Below are positions 32,953-37,223 of a stretch of 37,223 nt of DNA, piece by piece. This DNA is from an uncultured Clostridia bacterium (GTDB lineage Bacteria; Bacillota; Clostridia; RUG12999): the NCBI GenBank assembly GCA_946555455.1, contig CAMNSU010000015.1, positions 1 through 37,223 on the forward strand. Direction: 5' to 3'. Made by a program: the position numbers and the translations under genes. The notes below the pieces were generated by a model that worked only from the letters and a program-made list of their open reading frames with translations, made no database searches and was not told the DNA's origin. Positions within the stretch are counted from its first letter, which is position 1, and each line of letters begins with the position of its first letter.

Positions 32953-33873
32953 ATGAAAGATTTATTGAGTTTGCAGGATTTATCAACAGCGGAAGTACTG
33001 GAACTATTGGATTTGGCAGCGAAGCTGAAACAAGACAACAAAGAAGGAAAACAACATCATTTGTTAAAAGGAAAAACGATTGGGCTGATTTTTGCGAAAT
33101 CCTCCACGCGGACGCGGGTGTCCTTTGAAGTGGGTATGTATCAACTAGGCGGACACGCGCTGTTTTTGAGCTGCAATGACATTCAGCTCGGGCGCGGCGA
33201 ATGCATTCATGATACAGCAAAAACGCTGTCGCGGTTCATAGATGGTATTATGATTCGGACATTTGACCAGAAAGAAGTGGAACAATTGGCGGAATATGCA
33301 GATATTCCGGTCATCAATGGATTGACAGATTTGTTGCACCCCTGTCAGGTATTGGCAGACTTGCTGACGATTCAGGAGCATAAGGGAAAACTGAAAGGAC
33401 TGAAAATGTGCTATCTGGGCGATGGCAACAACATGGCAAATTCACTGATGCAGGGCGCGGCGAAGGTTGGTATGGATATTGCAATCGCTACGCCGGTAGG
33501 GTATGAATGCGACAAAGAAATCGTGGCGGCAGCAATGCAAACAGCAAAGGAAAATGGTTGCAGTATTGACTTAACGACAGACCCGACAGCGGCAATTCAA
33601 GGTGCTGACGTGGTTGTGACCGATACATGGGTCAGCATGGGGCAGGAAGAGGAAAAAGCGAAACGAATCGCGGATTTCAAAGGGTATGAAGTGAATGCGC
33701 AGCTTATGGCGCAGGCAAAAGCAGATGCAATTTTCCTACACTGCCTGCCGGCATACCGCGGCTATGAAGTGGCGGAGGAAGTCATTGACGGGCCGCAGTC
33801 TGTGATTTTTGACGAAGCAGAAAACCGTTTGCACGCACAAAAAGCCGTCATGGTGAAATTGATGCAGGATTAG
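32953..33873 (+). CDS. argF: Ornithine carbamoyltransferase
   Basis: The 306-residue enzyme makes citrulline from ornithine and carbamoyl phosphate. The carbamoyl-phosphate loop is STRTR (51-55). HPCQVLADLLTI and TDTWVSMGQE are substrate-binding signatures, and HCLP (263-266) with YRGYEV carries the catalytic cysteine. The length is normal for the anabolic enzyme, and the link with argD supports an anabolic role over arginine deiminase catabolism. The start follows GGAAGGG. Confidence 0.96.
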   Translation: MKDLLSLQDLSTAEVLELLDLAAKLKQDNKEGKQHHLLKGKTIGLIFAKSSTRTRVSFEVGMYQLGGHALFLSCNDIQLGRGECIHDTAKTLSRFIDGIMIRTFDQKEVEQLAEYADIPVINGLTDLLHPCQVLADLLTIQEHKGKLKGLKMCYLGDGNNMANSLMQGAAKVGMDIAIATPVGYECDKEIVAAAMQTAKENGCSIDLTTDPTAAIQGADVVVTDTWVSMGQEEEKAKRIADFKGYEVNAQLMAQAKADAIFLHCLPAYRGYEVAEEVIDGPQSVIFDEAENRLHAQKAVMVKLMQD

Positions 33874-33884
33874 GAGGAACCACA

Positions 33885-34388
33885 GTGGTGAGCACAGAAC
33901 TGGAAATCGGAAATTTGAATTTTGAAACCTATCAGATACGAAAGGCAATTCCGGACGATATTCCGCAGATACGCAAGGTGACGCAGGACGCTTTTGCGCT
34001 CTATATCAAGTCGGCGCATTTGGATACCATACCTGCATTGACGGAATCGGAAGAGGATATCCGGCGGGATTTGGAAACAAAAGTGGTGCTGGTGGCATAT
34101 ATCGGCGAAAAAATTGTCGGTTCCCTGCGGCTGGATTTGCGCAGCGACAACACTGCTTATTTGAGCCGGTTTGGCGTGGAACCGGATTGTCAGAATCTGG
34201 GGATAGGAAAATCGTTGATGAATATTGTGGACAATTTGATGCGGGAACACCATATCGGACAATTGCAATTGCACACGGCGTCGCAGATTGGTCCGCTCAT
34301 TCGATTTTACTACGGACGCGGTTTTTATGTGGACTCCACCACCAAAGACCGCGGCTATATCAGAGCGTTGCTCTGCAAAGATTATTGA
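33885..34388 (+). CDS. GNAT family N-acetyltransferase in the arginine cluster
   Basis: This 167-residue single GNAT domain has YQIRKAIPDDIPQIRKVTQD at the front and the acetyl-CoA loop RFGVEPDCQNLGIGKSLM. The late segment is LIRFYYGRGFYVDSTT. The substrate is not readable. Because it is the third gene of the argD-argF unit, 11 bp after argF, a role as N-acetylglutamate synthase or another arginine-linked acetyltransferase is worth considering. The start is GTG 33885, 7 nt after AGGAGG, with a second GTG next to it. Its stop codon lies at the foot of the terminator stem. Confidence 0.85.
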   Translation: MVSTELEIGNLNFETYQIRKAIPDDIPQIRKVTQDAFALYIKSAHLDTIPALTESEEDIRRDLETKVVLVAYIGEKIVGSLRLDLRSDNTAYLSRFGVEPDCQNLGIGKSLMNIVDNLMREHHIGQLQLHTASQIGPLIRFYYGRGFYVDSTTKDRGYIRALLCKDY

Positions 34389-34438
34389 TATCAAAAAGAA
34401 GGTCTGCCAATTAAACCGGCAGACCTTCTTTTTGATAT
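34388..34438 (+). terminator. Long perfect-stem terminator of the arg unit
   Basis: A 21-bp perfect stem (34388-34408 with 34418-34438) encloses a 9-nt loop. The core is AGAAGGTCTGCC with GGCAGACCTTCT, flanked by an A-run on the left and a T-run on the right, so it should work in both directions. Its first base is the last base of the GNAT stop codon. Confidence 0.9.
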
Positions 34439-34720
34439 TCTCATTTATTTTCTAATGAAGTTTTTTATCAGTTACGATGGAACCGGACTTGGTCATTGTT
34501 CGACTATGATTTTGGTGGTATTATTACAAATTGATGAAAAGTATATTGCAAAATCCCTCCACTTTGTACCACCCTGTTTCAAATTCTTTACAAAAGATAA
34601 AAATGCCATAAAATATCCGATATATTACAAATATATCCAAATAATTCCATAAAGATGGGCGTTTGTAGAATTTTTGTGCAATTTTGTATAAAAAATACGA
34701 AACTTTTTTAGTAAAAAGTC
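34439..34720. other. AT-rich gap before mraZ, possible decayed minus-strand frame
   Basis: No convincing gene. A plus-strand frame (34455-34652) has no ribosome-binding site and an unlikely composition. On the minus strand 34609-34493 reads MAFLSFVKNLKQGGTKWRDF then AIYFSSICNNTTKIIVEQ before a stop, and open sequence resumes beyond it. This could be the remnant of a small repeated or mobile sequence. GGTGGTA (34514-34520) and TACCACC (34567-34573) form an inverted pair within it. Confidence 0.25.
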
Positions 34721-34793
34721 TTGCATTTTTTTCAAAAATAGGTTAAAATTTTAGTATAGTGGTTTGAAGTGGAGGGAAATGGAATATCTGTGG
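34721..34793 (+). promoter_or_regulatory. dcw cluster promoter with MraZ box
   Basis: TTGCAT (34721-34726), a 17-bp spacer and TAAAAT (34744-34749) form the promoter. From 34760 onward TGG triplets recur at 34760, 34770, 34780 and 34791, a 10-10-11 bp rhythm (core AAGTGGAGGGAAATGG). This is the direct-repeat pattern bound by MraZ upstream of its own gene. It lies just after the predicted transcription start. Confidence 0.78.
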
Positions 34794-34872
34794 AGAACCC
34801 AAAAGAGATGAAGATATTAAAATTTGATTACAAATGATTGGACAAGTTTGTAGAGAGGAGGGGTGATGAATT

Positions 34873-35307
34873 ATGTTTATGGGAGAATATACGCATGGCG
34901 TGGATGAAAAAGGCAGATTTATCATCCCCTCCAAATTTCGTGAGAAACTTGGAAAAGAATTTGTTATCACACGCGGCGTGGAATGTTGTCTGCGCGTCTA
35001 TACCAAAAAAGAATGGGACGAGCTTGTGATGAAACTGGAAGCGCTTCCGGGCAACAAAAAAAGTACGCGTGACTTGAAACGTTATTTGCTTGGCGGTGCG
35101 GTGGAATGTGAAGTTGACAAACAGGGTCGTTGCCTGATTGCGCCGAAACTGCGGACGTTTGCTAAAATTGGAGCGGAAGTGAAAATTATCGGCATTGGCA
35201 GCACGTTAGAAATTTGGGACAGCGGCGTTTGGGAAGCATATAACGACCAAGACGATTTGAATCTGGAGGAACTGGCAGAAAGTTTGGGGCTGGACATTCC
35301 GATGTAA
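34873..35307 (+). CDS. mraZ: Transcriptional regulator MraZ
   Basis: MraZ of 144 residues has two SpoVT-AbrB-like halves, seen as VDEKGRFIIPSKFRE (10-24) and VDKQGRCLIAPKLR (about 80-93). It forms a ring-like oligomer that binds repeats upstream of the division and cell-wall cluster and controls it, including itself. The start at 34873 follows GAGGAGGGG. rsmH follows after 41 bp. Confidence 0.95.
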   Translation: MFMGEYTHGVDEKGRFIIPSKFREKLGKEFVITRGVECCLRVYTKKEWDELVMKLEALPGNKKSTRDLKRYLLGGAVECEVDKQGRCLIAPKLRTFAKIGAEVKIIGIGSTLEIWDSGVWEAYNDQDDLNLEELAESLGLDIPM

Positions 35308-35348
35308 CTGAGTGCATGTGAGATGAAATGAAGGAAAGGGTTTTTGCA

Positions 35349-36281
35349 ATGGAATTTTATCATGTGCCGGTGCTGTGGAAAGAAACAGTGGACATGCTTG
35401 GCGTGCGGGACGGCGGCGTTTATGTGGACGGAACGCTGGGCGGCTGCGGACATGCATTGGAAGTGTGCCGCAGAATGGGCAGCGGAAGATTGATAGGTAT
35501 TGACCGCGACGCAGATGCACTTGAGAATGCGCAGGAGCGACTCAAAGATTATCTGGGACAAGTGACATTCGTACATAGAAATTATGCAGATATCAAGGAC
35601 ATATTACAGGAATTGCAAGTGGAAGCGATAGACGGCGCTATGCTGGATCTTGGCGTATCCTCCTACCAGTTGGATAACGGCGAGAGGGGTTTTAGCTATA
35701 TGCATGACGCACCGCTGGACATGCGCATGAACAGGGACGACAAAACAAGCGCCTATGATGTCATCAATGGATATAGTGAAAGTGACTTGGCGCGTGTGAT
35801 TCGCCGGTGGGGCGAGGAACGGTTTGCTTCCTCTATTGCGCGCAGCATTTGCAAAGCGCGGGAGATATCGCCGGTGGAAACCACATTTCAACTCAGCGAA
35901 ATCATTAAACAGGCAATTCCGGCAAAAAACCGCAGACAGGGGCCGCATCCGGCGAAACGTACGTTTCAGGCAATTCGGATTGAGGTCAATCAGGAACTGG
36001 AAAAATTGGAGAAGGCGCTGCGGGACATGTTTGACGTCTTAAAACCAGGCGGTCATTTGGCGGTCATCACATTCCATTCGTTGGAGGACCGCATTGCGAA
36101 AGAAGTGTGGCGGTCGCTCTGTGAAGGGTGCACCTGCCCGAAATCGTTTCCGGTTTGCGTTTGCGGAAAAGAAGCGCGGGGCGAAGCGCTGACGCGTAAA
36201 CCGTTGCAGGCAAGTGAAGAAGAACTGGAATGCAATCCTAGGGCGAGAAGCGCAAAGCTTCGTGGGATTCGTAAACGGTGA
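35349..36281 (+). CDS. rsmH: 16S rRNA m4C1402 methyltransferase RsmH
   Basis: The 310-residue SAM-dependent enzyme methylates N4 of C1402 in 16S rRNA (formerly MraW). The N-terminus has HVPVLWKETVDML. The SAM loop is DGTLGGCGHALEV, followed by GIDRDADAL, and LDLGVSSYQLDNGERGFSY is the family signature. Near the C-terminus are ITFHSLEDRI and two CxC-type pairs (CEGCTCPKSFPVCVCG) in an insert often seen in Clostridia. The ATG at 35349 has AAGGAAAGGG 8 nt upstream; the frame opens at 35328 without support. Confidence 0.96.
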   Translation: MEFYHVPVLWKETVDMLGVRDGGVYVDGTLGGCGHALEVCRRMGSGRLIGIDRDADALENAQERLKDYLGQVTFVHRNYADIKDILQELQVEAIDGAMLDLGVSSYQLDNGERGFSYMHDAPLDMRMNRDDKTSAYDVINGYSESDLARVIRRWGEERFASSIARSICKAREISPVETTFQLSEIIKQAIPAKNRRQGPHPAKRTFQAIRIEVNQELEKLEKALRDMFDVLKPGGHLAVITFHSLEDRIAKEVWRSLCEGCTCPKSFPVCVCGKEARGEALTRKPLQASEEELECNPRARSAKLRGIRKR

Positions 36282-36316
36282 TAATAGAAAAAATCTGAAA
36301 ATAGGGGGCATGAAAG

Positions 36317-36787
36317 ATGCAGGATAATTTAGCGAGACAATTGCCACAGCCGCAATATATGCCGCAGCCGCAGCGTAAAAGTGCGCCTGTCAGACGGACT
36401 GTGCCGCAGAAGAAACACAAATTTCGGTGGAGTGTGCTGGTGATTGGTCTGATTTGTTTTGGACTCAGCATGGTGATGATACAGCGGTTTGCCTATTTGA
36501 ATGAAATTGACCAAGAAATTGCAAACGTACAAAAACAATTGTTTTTAATTGAAGCGAGCAACAAACAGAAAACGCTGAAAATGGAAGAATCTATGGACTT
36601 GAAAAAGTTGGAAGAAGTTGCAACCAGTCAGCTTGGCATGAGCAAACCGGGCAAAAATCAGGTGGTTTATGTGGAAGTGACGAATCAAGACAGTGCAGAG
36701 ATTTTGCAATTGGAGAAAAAACAAGGAATTTTAGAGGAAATTATGCAAGGCGCAAAGGTGTTATGGAATAAAGTGACTGCGTCATAA
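36317..36787 (+). CDS. ftsL: FtsL-like cell division protein
   Basis: The 156-residue bitopic protein has a proline/glutamine-rich, basic cytoplasmic N-terminus (1-36) and one transmembrane helix (about 37-56, RWSVLVIGLICFGLSMVMIQ). An outer coiled coil follows (YLNEIDQEIANVQKQLFLIE, and onward to about 95). Sequence is poorly conserved in FtsL, but size, topology and place between rsmH and a class B PBP gene are diagnostic. FtsL works with DivIC/FtsB to activate septal peptidoglycan synthesis. The start follows AGGGGGC. Confidence 0.85.
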   Translation: MQDNLARQLPQPQYMPQPQRKSAPVRRTVPQKKHKFRWSVLVIGLICFGLSMVMIQRFAYLNEIDQEIANVQKQLFLIEASNKQKTLKMEESMDLKKLEEVATSQLGMSKPGKNQVVYVEVTNQDSAEILQLEKKQGILEEIMQGAKVLWNKVTAS

Positions 36788-36845
36788 ATAAACATAGGAA
36801 GAGGCGAATGTGTAGAAGCTGTGTGAAGGAAAAGAAGGTGATAGG

Positions 36846-37223
36846 GTGGCAAAAAAGAAAAACGGAAACGTCATGAAGCAACGGGTTGTTCTAATGACGG
36901 TTATCACCGCGACATTGCTGACGGCGCTGGGCGGACGGACGGCATATTTGCAGTTTGTGCGCGGACAGGATTTGAAGCAGCAGGCGCTGGACCAGCAGAC
37001 ACAGGAAAAAGAAATCACCCCAAAACGTGGGACGATTTATGACAGAAACGGAAAAGAATTAGCAGTCAGCGCGAATGTGGAAACCATTGTCGCAGACCCG
37101 AGTGCAATCCGTAAAAAGGGAAATGCGGAAGATGTGGTGCAGACACTATCTGCGGTTCTGGAGTTGGATCAAGAAAAAATTAGAACGATTTTGAATAAAA
37201 ACAGTCGTTTTGAATATGTGAAA
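36846..37223 (+). CDS. Class B penicillin-binding protein (FtsI/SpoVD-like), partial
   Basis: The first 126 residues are visible; the gene runs off the right edge. A basic cytoplasmic tail (AKKKNGNVMKQR) leads to a membrane anchor (about 14-30) and then the PBP dimerisation domain with TPKRGTIYDRNGKELAVS (about 59-75), typical of septal transpeptidases. It follows ftsL, so it is either the vegetative septal PBP or SpoVD. The C-terminal PASTA content that could help decide is outside the window. The start is GTG 36846, 5 nt after AAGGTG; an ATG at 36873 is the alternative. Confidence 0.9.
   Translation, partial: MAKKKNGNVMKQRVVLMTVITATLLTALGGRTAYLQFVRGQDLKQQALDQQTQEKEITPKRGTIYDRNGKELAVSANVETIVADPSAIRKKGNAEDVVQTLSAVLELDQEKIRTILNKNSRFEYVK

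Noticed and set aside
34455-34652. 65-codon plus-strand frame before mraZ
   Set aside because: No ribosome-binding site, low-complexity Ile/Tyr/Lys ending, and it lies directly after a strong terminator.
1-37223. CRISPR arrays, restriction or other defence islands, and rRNA genes
   Set aside because: I looked for spaced direct repeats, nuclease, methylase and helicase neighbours, and conserved rRNA segments, and saw none. Nearly all genes are core metabolism, repair, stress or division.

Overview
The window looks like chromosome of a low-to-moderate GC Firmicute, most likely an anaerobic spore-forming member of the Clostridia. The evidence is a SpoIID-type peptidoglycan lytic protein, a lysine riboswitch on a diaminopimelate operon, a CtsR/McsA/McsB/ClpC stress operon, the SepF-YlmG-YlmH-DivIVA division cluster, a miaB-ylbF-mutS-mutL-miaA-hfq block and an mraZ-rsmH-ftsL-PBP start of a dcw cluster. 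Almost all of it is core genome. I see no intact insertion sequence, prophage, CRISPR array or defence system.

Layout. Positions 1-129 hold a small nested palindromic, MITE-like element that supplies the stop codon of a VOC/glyoxalase-like gene (minus strand). That gene follows a SpoIID/LytB gene. A strong promoter, an L-box lysine riboswitch and a terminator (1940-2229) lead into asd-dapA-dapB and a stand-alone tandem-ACT protein, closed by a terminator at 5518-5563. An orphan membrane-bound AraC-type sensor-regulator (5709-7982) and an 82-residue unknown protein follow.

A promoter at 8465-8493 opens a long same-strand run: miaB, a YlbF/RicA-like protein with a cysteine-rich tail, mutS, mutL, miaA, hfq, a HlyD-like adaptor, ylmE, sepF, ylmG, ylmH, divIVA and ileS. 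Most gaps are short. Hairpins lie before divIVA and before ileS. The run joins tRNA modification, mismatch repair, RNA regulation, polar growth/division and isoleucyl-tRNA synthesis.

After ileS comes a gap with a large hairpin and a possible decayed reading frame, then a MATE transporter and a CmpB-type membrane protein. The most accessory-looking stretch is 26146-26790: a small XRE regulator, a start-less 3' gene fragment in AT-rich DNA, and tRNA-Glu(CTC). Then come the clpC-mcsB-mcsA-ctsR operon (minus strand, with a triple CtsR operator), argD-argF-GNAT behind candidate ARG boxes, and the dcw cluster start behind a periodic MraZ box. The window ends inside a class B penicillin-binding protein gene.

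I found no clearly new multi-gene system. The best leads are the stand-alone ACT protein under lysine-riboswitch control, the HlyD-like adaptor without a transporter inside the division cluster, the hairpin-rich non-T-box ileS leader, the mobile-element scar at tRNA-Glu, and the MITE-like element at the left edge. All calls come from reading the sequence; no database search was run.
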